A DNA stretch of 64,000 nucleotides from Vibrio cyclitrophicus (GCA_023206055.1 CP065367.1:1853637-1917636), one strand, 5' to 3'; shown: positions 8,882 through 17,939, counted from the stretch's first letter. The notes: generated by a model not told the origin, from the letters alone. Program-made: numbers and translations.

Positions 8882-9645
8882 AGCTGACCATGTTAGGCAC
8901 GGCCAACAGCGCGATGGTGCCAGTTTACGGGTGTGATTGTTCGGTTTGTGTTTCTGCCTTTGAAGACCCAAGTTTAAGACGAGAAAAGTCATCAGCGTTC
9001 CTTGAACATAATGGCAAGTTTCTGCTGTTGGATGCTAATGCGCCTGACCTGATGCGCCGGTTTCCTGCAGGATCGATTGACCAGATCTTATTGACTCATT
9101 ACCACATGGATCATGTTCAGAGTTTGTTTGATCTCCGATGGGGTGCAGGCGATAAGATCTTGGTGATTTCTCCTGATGATCCTCTGGGTTGTGATGATTT
9201 CTATAAGCATCCGGGTATCCTAGATTTTTCACAGCGTGCTCAAGCGTTTAAGTCGTTTGATTGGCAGGGAATAAGCGTAACGCCATTGCCACTCAATCAC
9301 TCTAAACTTTGTCTTGGTTATTGCTTTGAATTTGATGGAAAGCGATTAGCGTATTTAACCGATACAGTAGGGCTGCCGAAGCAAACCGAGCGTTGGTTGA
9401 AAGAGTTTCCCGTTGATTGGTTAATCACCGATTGTAACTACCCACCAATTGAAGATCCTCAAGTTCGATCGAACTCAAACCACAATGACTTCCACCACAT
9501 ATTAGACATCGAAGAAACCTGTCGACCGAAAAACCTAGGCTTGATTCATGTTAGCCACCATATGCTTGGCTGGGCTGCACAACATCCACAAGCCTTTTCA
9601 CAGCGATTGCGCATTCTCAACGATGGCGAGGAGATAACCCTATGA
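8878..9645 (+). CDS. phnP: Phosphoribosyl 1,2-cyclic phosphodiesterase PhnP
   Basis: 255 residues, metallo-beta-lactamase fold. The metal motif is H74-Y-H76-M-D78-H79. A CDC-x2-C site (C19, C21, C24) matches the extra zinc site of PhnP. It opens the cyclic phosphate made by PhnJ to give ribose 1,5-bisphosphate for PhnN. Overlaps of 4 bases on both sides show tight coupling with phnN and the acyltransferase gene. Confidence 0.94.
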   Translation: MKLTMLGTANSAMVPVYGCDCSVCVSAFEDPSLRREKSSAFLEHNGKFLLLDANAPDLMRRFPAGSIDQILLTHYHMDHVQSLFDLRWGAGDKILVISPDDPLGCDDFYKHPGILDFSQRAQAFKSFDWQGISVTPLPLNHSKLCLGYCFEFDGKRLAYLTDTVGLPKQTERWLKEFPVDWLITDCNYPPIEDPQVRSNSNHNDFHHILDIEETCRPKNLGLIHVSHHMLGWAAQHPQAFSQRLRILNDGEEITL

Positions 9646-10277
9646 GCCAACCGCTTTCCCCTACCTTAAACTGTGAACCTAGCGTTGCTGAAAGCAGCAA
9701 GCTGCACAACGTTGAACTTGGGCGTTGGACTGAAATTGCTGACCGTTGTGTGTTAAATAACGTGTTGGTTGGGGATTACAGCTATATCCAAAACGACTGT
9801 AATCTGATGTTTACCGAGATTGGTAAATTCACATCAATTGCAGCCGCGGTTCGCCTAAATCCGAGTAATCACCCGTGGTGGCGTCCAACGCTGCATCACT
9901 TCACTTATCGCCCGGGTAAGTATCAACTAGGTGAAGATCCCACTTCATTGGACGATGAGGTGTTCTCATGGCGTGAGGAAGACAAAGTGCACGTTGGACA
10001 CGATGTGTGGGTTGGTCACGGCGCTATCGTGCTTCCGGGTATAACAATTGGCAATGGCTCGATCGTTGGCGCGGGTAGTGTGGTGACAAAAGACGTGCCG
10101 CCATATTCGATTGTGGTGGGTAACCCTGCCAAGGTGCTACGCCCTCGCTTTGATGATCCTAGCTATGGCGAGAGACTAGAAAACCTTGAATGGTGGCATT
10201 GGGATGATGAAAAGCTAGCAGAAGCATTGCCACTTTTCCAAAAAGATTGCGGTGAGTTTTTGAGTCACTTTGAATAA
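9642..10277 (+). CDS. Phosphonate-associated hexapeptide-repeat acyltransferase
   Basis: 211 residues. Left-handed beta-helix repeats run from about residue 18 and again from about 120-165 (VGHDVWVGHGAIVLPGI, then IGNGSIVGAGSVVTKDVPP), with the end NPAKVLRPRF. This matches the hexapeptide transferase family often found in phn operons. It takes the place of PhnO, the GNAT that acetylates aminoalkylphosphonates in E. coli; an equivalent protective role is only inferred. It overlaps phnP by 4 bases and is the last gene of the operon. Confidence 0.85.
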   Translation: MSQPLSPTLNCEPSVAESSKLHNVELGRWTEIADRCVLNNVLVGDYSYIQNDCNLMFTEIGKFTSIAAAVRLNPSNHPWWRPTLHHFTYRPGKYQLGEDPTSLDDEVFSWREEDKVHVGHDVWVGHGAIVLPGITIGNGSIVGAGSVVTKDVPPYSIVVGNPAKVLRPRFDDPSYGERLENLEWWHWDDEKLAEALPLFQKDCGEFLSHFE

Positions 10278-10311
10278 ACTTAAACGCGATATCCTTTCAC
10301 TCTGAAAACTA

Positions 10312-10338
10312 AAAAAGCAGCCTAAGTGGCTGCTTTTT
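10312..10338 (+). terminator. Bidirectional rho-independent terminator after the phn operon
   Basis: Stem AAAAAGCAGCC / GGCTGCTTTTT with loop TAAGT. T-runs occur on both strands, so it can end the phn transcript and also the - strand MATE gene at 10378. Confidence 0.9.
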
Positions 10339-10377
10339 GTGTATTTAACAACTAAAAGATAACAACTTGCTAGTGTA

Positions 10378-11712
10378 TTAGTTGGCTAACTTAGCCTCGA
10401 CTTGTCCAAGCGCGCGTCGGTACATAAACCATGCACAGGTGCCGGCAAGTATATTGCCTACCATCGCACCCCAGAAAAGACCTTCAATCCCTGCTAGCTG
10501 AGAGCCAATCCACAAGCAAGGCAAGAAGAAAGCAAACAGGCGCAGTGATGAAATCGTTAATGCGGTGTAAGACTTGCCCAAAGCGTTAGAGATAGAAACC
10601 ATCAACATACAGATACCCAGTGGCCCTAAACTGATTGGAACGATCAGTAGGTGATAGTTCAGAATCGTTGATACTTCGTTGTCACTGGTCATGAGGTTCG
10701 CTAACCCGCCAGAGAACAACCACGTCACTAGTGCTATCACTAATTGGAAACTTAACACGAACATCACCGCGATCTTGACTAGCTTGCGTATGTTTTCGAG
10801 GTTTTTCTCTCCCAACATGCGGCCAATCATAGGTGGCATCGACATAGTCAATGCTAACACAGCCACAATGGAGAAGAATTCAAAACGAGAACCCAACGCC
10901 CAAGCTGCAACGGCAGTGGTGCCATAGCCAGCAAGCAGTTTGGTGGCGAGCATCGAAGAGACTGGCGGTAGCAGTTGACTGATCATGGCAGGCCCCATGA
11001 TGTTTCCAATAGAGCGAACACTCTTGCCGATATCAAGATCGTGCCAGTCGAATGTCACCCAATGCTTCTTAGTCACCTTAGGAGCAACGATAAAAATACC
11101 AGCGCCGAACGCCAAGATGGTCGCAATGGCGGCTCCGTTGATGCCCATGTCGAGCGTGAAGATGAAAATCGGATCCAATATCAAGTTGATGATGCTGGTG
11201 GCGATCATCATTGAACCGGGAAGCATGGTATTGCCATTGGCACGACACACACTGTAAAAAAAGTAGAGCAGTGCCCCTGTCCAAGAACTCATCAGCCAAT
11301 AGATCCAGTAAGAATCGATGATCGGTAATACCGTCGGTGGCGCATCAAGCAGCTGTAAAATTGGTCCTCTCAGCAGATAGATGATGACGGAGAACAGCGC
11401 GACACTTACGCTTCCCATCGCAACCACTAACCCGCCAAGTTGTTTGGCGTAGCGTATCTCGTTAGCCCCAATAGCTCTCGCGATAACCGCGGTTGTCGCA
11501 ATCCCTAACCCTACCTGAACACCAATGATGATCATCTGAATTGGCAGCGTGAAACCTTGAACTGCGAGCGGTAGCACACCTAACTGGCCAATAAAAGCAC
11601 TGTCTACAAGCTGGAAGCTCATCAGGGAAAGCACCCCAAATAGCATTGGCCATGTCATTGTATAGAGTTGTCGGCCAAGAGAAGGCGAGGGAGTTGCGGT
11701 AGTAGAATTCAT
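10378..11712 (-). CDS. MATE-family multidrug/metabolite efflux protein
   Basis: 444 residues with about 12 hydrophobic segments. The opening (LGRQLYTMTWPMLFGVLSLMSFQLVDSAFIGQLG) and the paired repeat near residue 240 are typical of the MATE (NorM/DinF) superfamily, which exports cationic drugs or metabolites using Na+ or H+. The substrate cannot be told from sequence. It is a single gene on the - strand that converges with the phn operon at a shared terminator. Confidence 0.9.
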   Translation of the reverse strand: MNSTTATPSPSLGRQLYTMTWPMLFGVLSLMSFQLVDSAFIGQLGVLPLAVQGFTLPIQMIIIGVQVGLGIATTAVIARAIGANEIRYAKQLGGLVVAMGSVSVALFSVIIYLLRGPILQLLDAPPTVLPIIDSYWIYWLMSSWTGALLYFFYSVCRANGNTMLPGSMMIATSIINLILDPIFIFTLDMGINGAAIATILAFGAGIFIVAPKVTKKHWVTFDWHDLDIGKSVRSIGNIMGPAMISQLLPPVSSMLATKLLAGYGTTAVAAWALGSRFEFFSIVAVLALTMSMPPMIGRMLGEKNLENIRKLVKIAVMFVLSFQLVIALVTWLFSGGLANLMTSDNEVSTILNYHLLIVPISLGPLGICMLMVSISNALGKSYTALTISSLRLFAFFLPCLWIGSQLAGIEGLFWGAMVGNILAGTCAWFMYRRALGQVEAKLAN

Positions 11713-12044
11713 AACACTCTTATTATTCTTGATAGTCGATTCACTTTATTGATGAACCTCTCAATGAAGATTTGCGCTAAGGATAACGTAAGGTCAGTAA
11801 GATACCAATAAATGACGGGAGATCTATGGAGTACGAAAATTTCGTAGTTGCGTTGATTGGTTAAATAATTAACTTGTACGGGTAAGGTTTTAGTGACCAA
11901 TTTTATAGAACCGTATCTCAAACCTCATTTATTTTATAGGCTTATCATTTCTGCTTGATGTAATTCCAATATCTATAAACTAGTATCGTTTAATAAGCAT
12001 AGGAGTTGAGTTTAACTAAACCCATATTTGAGAATGAACTAAAT
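11713..12044. other. Intergenic region between the MATE gene and the RelA/SpoT-like gene
   Basis: About 330 bases, AT-rich, holding the divergent promoters of the two neighbours. I see no convincing gene. An AGGAG lies at 12001-12005 but touches a TTG codon at 12006 with no spacing, so it does not fix a start. Confidence 0.5.
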
Positions 12045-13160
12045 ATGTCAGGGACAGAAGATATTCAGATCACAGCGGATCAAGCAAGAAAAAACAAAGC
12101 TAAGGTATTGGCGAAGATAAACCAGCAAGGAATCATGTCTCAAGGTTTCCGCTTAGTAAATGTCGAAGACTACAATCAAAGGCTTCAGGCGTTAAAACAG
12201 AAGATAGAAAACTTCGACTACTTAAACGCCGCGAACAAGCAACAAGACCAAGTGATATTAGACATCATGACTCAAAAAGAGAAAATTAATGATTACTTGG
12301 ATGACGCAACGAGCCAAAAGTTTGCCAATGGAAATCTAGACTTTGGTGCTCGAAATCAGGTTGCTAATGCGACACTTAAGAAAAAGCAGCTTTTTATGAT
12401 GTTTATGGAGACGGTTGAAGCTCAAGAAGCGCTGAAAGAATACGCCATAAAAGTTGCTTCTGTCTGTAATGGCACGTTGAAACAGCCACCTGGTGCTTAC
12501 TTAGGTGTTAAAGATTTTCATGGTGCGTTAGATAAAATTACCAATCGTAAACGCCATTATGATATTGGCGATCTAAAAGATGCAGCGCGAATGACGATCG
12601 TTTTTGAAACCATGCAAGATATGGTTGCTGCCAAGTCCATCATTGCTCTGTCAACAGAGTTCGACAAGCTTAAGCACCATCAATCGGCGATGAAAGATCG
12701 TTATGGCACCAGTAAAGGTGAAAAAGCCAAATATAACTGCGGTGCAACGGATGCCGGATACAAAGATATTAAGTTCTTCCTAGAAATGGAAAATGGACAC
12801 ATTGGTGAACTGCAACTCAATACCAAAAATATGATGGTGGCGAAAAAGAACGGCCATATCATTTACGATATCCTACGTGACGGCGGGACACTGGACAAAC
12901 CATTCACTATTACTAACACAGAGGTACTCGCCAAAGTGTCTCGTAACATGAATGAAAAGTGGTTTAACTTTATGAACACTCGCGTTCCAAAAGCAAAAGA
13001 GGATATTGCTAAGGTTCAACTCATCGTTAACCGTTTGAATCAAAATCTCTCCAATGGCATCAATTCGTTGCTAGTGACTTTAGGTGATATCAAAGTCCTA
13101 TCCAGTGTTAGTCTTTGCATCTATGAGCAAGGTGATAATGCACGAGCGTTACTAGATTAA
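12045..13160 (+). CDS. Orphan RelA/SpoT-like nucleotidyltransferase-domain protein
   Basis: 371 residues from the ATG at 12045; a TTG at 12006 would add 13 but has no spaced ribosome site. No signal peptide. The N-terminal half (to about 135) is helical, Lys/Gln-rich and coiled-coil-like. About residues 155-280 resemble a RelA/SpoT synthetase fold: DLKDAARMTIVF (D..R strand), then GYKDIKFFLE, then GELQLNTKN with Glu and Gln in the places of the EIQIRT motif, then a KNGHIIYD helix. These are the family's usual landmarks, but similarity is weak and no synthetase DYI motif is obvious. It could be a toxin-type small alarmone synthetase, a secreted effector, or a degenerate relative. No antitoxin-like neighbour is visible. 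Confidence 0.55.
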   Translation: MSGTEDIQITADQARKNKAKVLAKINQQGIMSQGFRLVNVEDYNQRLQALKQKIENFDYLNAANKQQDQVILDIMTQKEKINDYLDDATSQKFANGNLDFGARNQVANATLKKKQLFMMFMETVEAQEALKEYAIKVASVCNGTLKQPPGAYLGVKDFHGALDKITNRKRHYDIGDLKDAARMTIVFETMQDMVAAKSIIALSTEFDKLKHHQSAMKDRYGTSKGEKAKYNCGATDAGYKDIKFFLEMENGHIGELQLNTKNMMVAKKNGHIIYDILRDGGTLDKPFTITNTEVLAKVSRNMNEKWFNFMNTRVPKAKEDIAKVQLIVNRLNQNLSNGINSLLVTLGDIKVLSSVSLCIYEQGDNARALLD

Positions 13161-13198
13161 CGTCGTCGGTGTCACCCGCTCTGTGAGTTAATAATTAG

Positions 13199-13222
13199 TC
13201 CGACCATTAGGTCGGATTTTTT
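13199..13222 (+). terminator. Terminator after the RelA/SpoT-like gene
   Basis: Stem TCCGACC / GGTCGGA with loop ATTA, followed by six T. It overlaps the stop codon of the convergent AraC gene. Confidence 0.85.
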
Positions 13223-14202
13223 GTTGCTGAGTTCTGGATCTGACGTCGATAATCTGGGGCTGTTTGTCCAACCCAACCTTTGAATGCTCGATTGAAATTA
13301 CTCAAGTCGCTGTAACCCACTTGCCAACTGATCTCTTGAACTGAAAGGTCAGTCTCTTCGAGTAGCTGTTTTGCTTTGGTTTCCCGAACTTGTTCTTTGG
13401 CTTCTTTAAAAAGAATGTCTTTACTCTTTAGGTTTCTCTGTAGCGTTCGTTTTGTCATGCCGAGCATGGTCGCAAACCACTCAATATTGAACCAAGGTAA
13501 AGTCGAATAAGTGTTTATCAGTGTGTTGACTGCTTGATGCCAATCTTGGGTACTATTTTGTTCTGAGATAGCGCGATAGTCATCGGGAAGTGGGATCGCA
13601 ATCGCCCCATATTGCTGCTCAAACTGAATATCAGAATCAAAGAAATGTTTGGGTAATTTACGTGCGCTGTTGTAACTAGAGACAAGCTTGGCGTGTGATG
13701 GTTGCCAACTTTCGTCCATAAACCTACGGCATAGGGTAATCACTGTAAGGGATCTAAACCATTCGGATTGTTCAAATCCAGAGGTTGATGGATGATAGCA
13801 ACTGCGATGACATAGCCACCACAATCCCTCTTTTTTCTCCGTCCATATCGTGACGTGGTTGTTCAAATTAGGCATTTCAGCGATCAAACAGCGAATGGCT
13901 TGTTCTAACGAACTGCATTTTTCTATCTCATAGTGCAGCTGTGGTGACAGTTGTTCCAGAGAGGTTTTTCGCCCAACCTCAATACCAATCGAATAACCAA
14001 ACTTACGCTCAAGTCGATGAATAAAAAGAATTAAATCTTGGGTAGGAAGCCATTGGTTAGATTGTGTTAGCTCAATTGGTAAGCCGCACTCGATAGCGAC
14101 ACTACGCCAATCAAGCGCTCTCTTATCGCAATACGCAATGTATGGGGCAATATTACTGGTAGAGCTCAATAGTATGTTAGTTATGTTCGATGATACTTTC
14201 AT
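13207..14202 (-). CDS. AraC-family transcriptional regulator (arabinose-binding-type N-domain)
   Basis: 331 residues. The N-terminal part (about 20-200) has the layout of the PF12625-type AraC regulators (LDWRSVAIECGLP..., LERKFGYSIGIEVG). The C-terminus (about 235-325) holds the two helix-turn-helix units, including LLEETDLSVQEISWQVGYSDLSNFNRAFKGWVG. It is divergent from the serine hydrolase gene at 14296 with 93 bases between them, so it probably controls that gene and the outer-membrane gene after it. The inducer is unknown. Confidence 0.88.
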   Translation of the reverse strand: MKVSSNITNILLSSTSNIAPYIAYCDKRALDWRSVAIECGLPIELTQSNQWLPTQDLILFIHRLERKFGYSIGIEVGRKTSLEQLSPQLHYEIEKCSSLEQAIRCLIAEMPNLNNHVTIWTEKKEGLWWLCHRSCYHPSTSGFEQSEWFRSLTVITLCRRFMDESWQPSHAKLVSSYNSARKLPKHFFDSDIQFEQQYGAIAIPLPDDYRAISEQNSTQDWHQAVNTLINTYSTLPWFNIEWFATMLGMTKRTLQRNLKSKDILFKEAKEQVRETKAKQLLEETDLSVQEISWQVGYSDLSNFNRAFKGWVGQTAPDYRRQIQNSATKNPT

Positions 14203-14295
14203 TGTTGTTAGTGTTTACCTATAAATGTCACCAAATGACCTAATTAAGTGTAGCGTAACTCCATATACTTCTTCCAACCCAAAGAGGAGAAGAAT

Positions 14296-15651
14296 ATGAA
14301 ACTTACACCCATTGCCCTATTTATTTCATCACTTGCCATTTCATCGATGGCTCTTGCAGAAAACCCAGTAGAAGCCGCGCTTAAAATTGAAGGCGCGCAG
14401 GTTACTCTACCTGTGAAAGATGCTCATCAATCTTTTAGTCCTGGTTTCGTTGATTCAGCTCGCGAAAATTTCAATAACTTCCATTGGCAAATGGGTGGTG
14501 ATCACAGTGTCTACTACAACATGCACATGAGTGAATTTTTGCCGACGGCTCTTGCTGCTCCAAATGCTGAATATAAACCATTGGTTAAAAATATCGATTC
14601 ACGCCTTGCTAAATTAACGGTAAACACCGAAACCAAAGGTGAACTGACGATGGAGCAATATCTAGCGGATGAGCAGTTCAGAACTCAAGGCTTCATGTTA
14701 ATTCACAAGGGTGAAATTGTTTATCAGGCTTACCCAGGCATGAGCCCAACAGACACCCACGTTTGGGCGTCAACAGCGAAAACGACAGTAGGCGCAGTAG
14801 TAGCAATGTTGGTTGAAGAGGGAAAAGTCGATCCTGAACAAGACATTACTCACTATGTTCCCGAACTCAAAGCAACTAATTGGGAAGGCATCACTGTTCA
14901 TCAGATTCTCAATATGTCGACTGCGCTAGACAACGAAGAAACGCTTGAATCGATACTGAATCCTGATTCTGACGTAGTGCGTTTCTTTGCTGCATCGTTT
15001 AATTCACCAAGAGCTAAAACCGGTGAGATGGAAACGTGGATGAATGTTGCGAAAGGAGCACAGCAGCTAGAGGGTGAAAAAGCGGGTGATCATTTCCGCT
15101 ATGCCTCTATCAATACAATGGTTTTGACCAAGCTAGTAGAAAACATTGAAAACAAGACTTGGACCGAGGTATTTGAAGACCGTGTTTGGTCTAAAGTACA
15201 TGCTCGTCAGCCTATGCAGTTCAATCTAACGCCAGATGGAATGGCTATTGCCGTAGGCTTGGTTTCGACGACCTTAGAAGATATGGCGCGTTGGGGAACA
15301 CTATTTACACCAAGCTGGAAAGCAGTCGCTGATGAACCTGTGATTTCACAAGCGGTGATTGATCGCATTCATAATGGTGGCGATCCGAAAACCTTCGAAG
15401 GCACTAGTAAAGAGAGCAGTTCAGTTCATGCTTTTAATGAAAAAGCCGACTACAACGCTTATCAATTCGACTATGTGTTCAATGACGGCGCGATGTCAAA
15501 AAGTGGCAACCTTGGCCAGTTCATTTACATCGATCCGGAACGTGATTTCGTAGGCGTGATGTTCTCAACCAACCCATACCACTCTGGTTTTGGTGAGAAT
15601 AAAGGCCCAGCACTAATGCGTTCAGCTGCAAAACTAGTTGCAGACAAATAA
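14296..15651 (+). CDS. Secreted serine hydrolase, beta-lactamase class C / NylB-like family
   Basis: 451 residues with a signal peptide ending SSMALA (about residue 21), so periplasmic or secreted. The active-site motif S159-T-A-K162 follows VWA, the tyrosine is Y269 (RYAS), and a later H-x-G-type segment is HSGFGEN. This is the penicillin-binding/class C fold shared by esterases and 6-aminohexanoate-dimer hydrolases; antibiotic resistance should not be assumed. AAGAGGAGAAG precedes the ATG. It is divergent from the AraC gene and 66 bases upstream of the outer-membrane-type gene. Confidence 0.85.
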   Translation: MKLTPIALFISSLAISSMALAENPVEAALKIEGAQVTLPVKDAHQSFSPGFVDSARENFNNFHWQMGGDHSVYYNMHMSEFLPTALAAPNAEYKPLVKNIDSRLAKLTVNTETKGELTMEQYLADEQFRTQGFMLIHKGEIVYQAYPGMSPTDTHVWASTAKTTVGAVVAMLVEEGKVDPEQDITHYVPELKATNWEGITVHQILNMSTALDNEETLESILNPDSDVVRFFAASFNSPRAKTGEMETWMNVAKGAQQLEGEKAGDHFRYASINTMVLTKLVENIENKTWTEVFEDRVWSKVHARQPMQFNLTPDGMAIAVGLVSTTLEDMARWGTLFTPSWKAVADEPVISQAVIDRIHNGGDPKTFEGTSKESSSVHAFNEKADYNAYQFDYVFNDGAMSKSGNLGQFIYIDPERDFVGVMFSTNPYHSGFGENKGPALMRSAAKLVADK

Positions 15652-15717
15652 TCTATTTATTACCCAACAGGATGTTTCAGGCTTCAAGGAGGAAGCAAAC
15701 GACTTTCGAGAGATATA

Positions 15718-16509
15718 ATGAAAAAGCTTGCTCTATTAATCCCGTTGAGTTTAGGTCTAGCCCTTCCTGCACATGCAGATTCAGATACAGAACGAGTTAT
15801 CGACCCTGCTGATGTCACCAAAGTTTATACTCAAGCTGCATTGATGTTGAATGGTAGCTCAGATATTCAATTTCAGGGACAAGTCTCTGGCGGCTTAGAC
15901 AACGGCCAACAGTTTGCCCTACTTGCTGAAGCGACGTTTGTCGATGAAAGTAACACAGCGCTTCGCGATCCAGACCAGTTTGGCACTGAGTACAGTAACT
16001 CTAGAGTCCAGTATTTCCATGTCTTTGATACGGGTACTAAGGCGACGCCTAAAGTGGGTCTTTCATTAGACTACATTAATACGCGTACTAGCATTAAAAA
16101 CGATTTGTTGTCGGTTGGTGGAGTTGTTGCGATTAATCCTGCTTACACTGGTGGTTTCCTACTCTTTCCAAGAGCAGGGCTGATGACGGGTAGTATGGAG
16201 ATCCCTGGTATTACTTCATCTAAAGATGACCTAACGGGATACTCGCTTGGTTTGATTACAGCGAAACATCTCGGTGACTCTGGCGCTTATGTATCTCTAG
16301 TACCTGAGTGGCAGGACCTTTCTGGCGATGACATCGATATGCAGAATTTCTCATTTAAAACATCATTAAATGTACCGATGAACAGTGCAAGAACTTGGTG
16401 GTTGAATACGCGTTATGACATTACCAAAGCAGATGTTGATGTGAAAGGTGTGTCAATGCCGAATGATTGGCAAACCGAGGCTTGGATTGGTGTGAGATAC
16501 TACTTCTAA
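15718..16509 (+). CDS. Predicted small outer-membrane beta-barrel protein
   Basis: 263 residues with a signal peptide cut after PAHA (about residue 21). The rest alternates polar and hydrophobic residues in strand-length blocks and ends in WIGVRYYF. A C-terminal Phe after alternating aromatics is the usual signal for outer-membrane barrel assembly. I do not recognise a named family. It follows the serine hydrolase on the same strand and is probably co-transcribed; a joint role in envelope substrate handling is only inferred. Its original terminator is broken by the IS element. Confidence 0.65.
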   Translation: MKKLALLIPLSLGLALPAHADSDTERVIDPADVTKVYTQAALMLNGSSDIQFQGQVSGGLDNGQQFALLAEATFVDESNTALRDPDQFGTEYSNSRVQYFHVFDTGTKATPKVGLSLDYINTRTSIKNDLLSVGGVVAINPAYTGGFLLFPRAGLMTGSMEIPGITSSKDDLTGYSLGLITAKHLGDSGAYVSLVPEWQDLSGDDIDMQNFSFKTSLNVPMNSARTWWLNTRYDITKADVDVKGVSMPNDWQTEAWIGVRYYF

Positions 16510-16548
16510 CCCCCTAGCTTGCTAACATGCAAAGATCCTAAAAAAGCC

Positions 16549-16561
16549 AGTCATCGTGACT
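16549..16561 (+). repeat. Target-site duplication of the IS element, left copy
   Basis: AGTCATCGTGACT, repeated exactly at 17988-18000 on the other side of the element. 13 bp is within the IS4-family range. The sequence is itself a small inverted repeat (AGTCA-TCG-TGACT). Confidence 0.93.
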
Positions 16562-16581
16562 TAATGCCGTTCGGATAAGCA

Positions 16582-17904
16582 TTACTGCTTGAACCTAAAC
16601 GGATATTTGGCTGGAACAAAGAGGACTGAACGTGGAAACGTTCGGTCCTTTCTTTTATCCGGAAGAATGAAGTGACTCAGACTTTCTCTCATCCTTTTAA
16701 GTTTGACTGGTAGGGTTCCGTCTGGGCTTAAAGCTAGCCAACGTAATTGCGCATCAATAAGGTTAATTGCGGCGGTAAAACTTACCCTAGTTGCTCGAAC
16801 CCCGGCTTCTGAAGCTATCTTAACCATCTCTAATCGCACTAAGTTATAGGCAAGTAATACGCCCCAAAGCTCTTGCTTCACTCCGGCAGAAAAACGACTT
16901 CGTAAAGTGACGTGACTTTGCAGTTGAGTCTGTTTAATTTCACCATAACCTTCTTCTATCTCCCAGCGTTGCCAATAAATACGCAGCAGGCTTTCTAGCG
17001 AGTATCTACTAGGGTCTGTAAGTGAAGTAATAAAACCTTTTATCTCACCTTTTGGCTCTTGATATAGGACTAATCTGGCTTCCCAACGTGCGGGTAAATT
17101 CGGATTCTGCCGTTGAGCTTGAGGAGAGATAGGCATTGAGATGAGCATGTCGTTCTCAGCATATTTCTCCAACACTTCATAGCGTAGCTTACGTTTTGCA
17201 GGCATTAACCAGTGAGCATTTTCCGCACTCTCTTGCCACGACAACAAAAGGTCTGCCGAGAAATAACAACGATCAAATAAGGTCAATGAGTGTGCGGGGA
17301 TATCATTGAATAGGCGCTTGGCTAGGGTCGTTTCACCGACATGACAACCATCAAAAGCTGCCCCCATAATCATTCGTGTTTCTGTTGACATCAAAGCGAC
17401 TAAACGAAGTTGAGGGTAAGGTTTCAATTTTTTAGAGATGAACCCAAATTCTTCAGCGTTCTCTGTGGAATCTTGACACCTAAATGTTGTCCCATCGACA
17501 GCAAGAACATTAAGCCCTAAGTCTTTGTCTTGTTGAAGGATATCTTCGCGCCAAGCCTTTACCGTTGTGTGAAACAGAGCCGCTAACGGACTCTCATCTA
17601 GACGTCGGCGTGAATCAGTTAGGACACTGGGTGCAACACGAGACCAACTATCTTCAGGTTTAGGCTGAAGTGCGATGTCTAATGAACTGCATACCTCTTT
17701 GATAGACATGTTGCGTTGCAGTCCCATCCAAATAACTAACCAGACAGCTTGCTGAGCGGGAAGTCGGCGTCGTCTTATGCTCGCTTTATTGGTTTCAAGA
17801 AGAGCTTGTTCTATCCACTCAATCTGAATGGCGTCGACGACAGATTCATAATTGTCGGCATCTTCAATGGTCTCGTGTGCCATTGCTAATTCTTGTTCAA
17901 GCAT
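16582..17904 (-). CDS. IS4-family DDE transposase
   Basis: 440 residues from the ATG at 17904; an upstream TTG at 17922 lies in the terminator stem and is unlikely. The catalytic triad is visible as D137 (LAVDGTTF), D211 (LFDRCYFSADLL) and E317. The YREK signature Y-x2-R-x3-E-x6-K appears in YWQRWEIEEGYGEIK, followed by an IS4-like QELWGVLLAYNLVRLEM. No frameshift or stop is seen, so the enzyme is probably functional. Confidence 0.93.
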   Translation of the reverse strand: MLEQELAMAHETIEDADNYESVVDAIQIEWIEQALLETNKASIRRRRLPAQQAVWLVIWMGLQRNMSIKEVCSSLDIALQPKPEDSWSRVAPSVLTDSRRRLDESPLAALFHTTVKAWREDILQQDKDLGLNVLAVDGTTFRCQDSTENAEEFGFISKKLKPYPQLRLVALMSTETRMIMGAAFDGCHVGETTLAKRLFNDIPAHSLTLFDRCYFSADLLLSWQESAENAHWLMPAKRKLRYEVLEKYAENDMLISMPISPQAQRQNPNLPARWEARLVLYQEPKGEIKGFITSLTDPSRYSLESLLRIYWQRWEIEEGYGEIKQTQLQSHVTLRSRFSAGVKQELWGVLLAYNLVRLEMVKIASEAGVRATRVSFTAAINLIDAQLRWLALSPDGTLPVKLKRMRESLSHFILPDKRKDRTFPRSVLFVPAKYPFRFKQ

Positions 17905-17939
17905 AAAAAAAATCCCCATCAACGTTGTTGATGGGGATT
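17905..17939 (-). terminator. Rho-independent terminator at the 5' edge of the transposase gene
   Basis: A 13-bp perfect stem AATCCCCATCAAC / GTTGATGGGGATT with loop GTT. Read on the - strand it is followed by eight T, and then directly by the transposase ATG. Its position suits blocking of transcription entering from ppsA, which limits transposase expression from outside promoters. Confidence 0.85.

Noticed and set aside
11709..11921. 70-codon - strand frame upstream of the MATE gene
   Set aside because: No ribosome site or domain; overlaps the MATE start and looks like intergenic sequence.
14296..15651. Antibiotic-resistance beta-lactamase
   Set aside because: The SxxK fold is shared by esterases and amide hydrolases and the class C YxN motif is YAS here, so resistance cannot be claimed.
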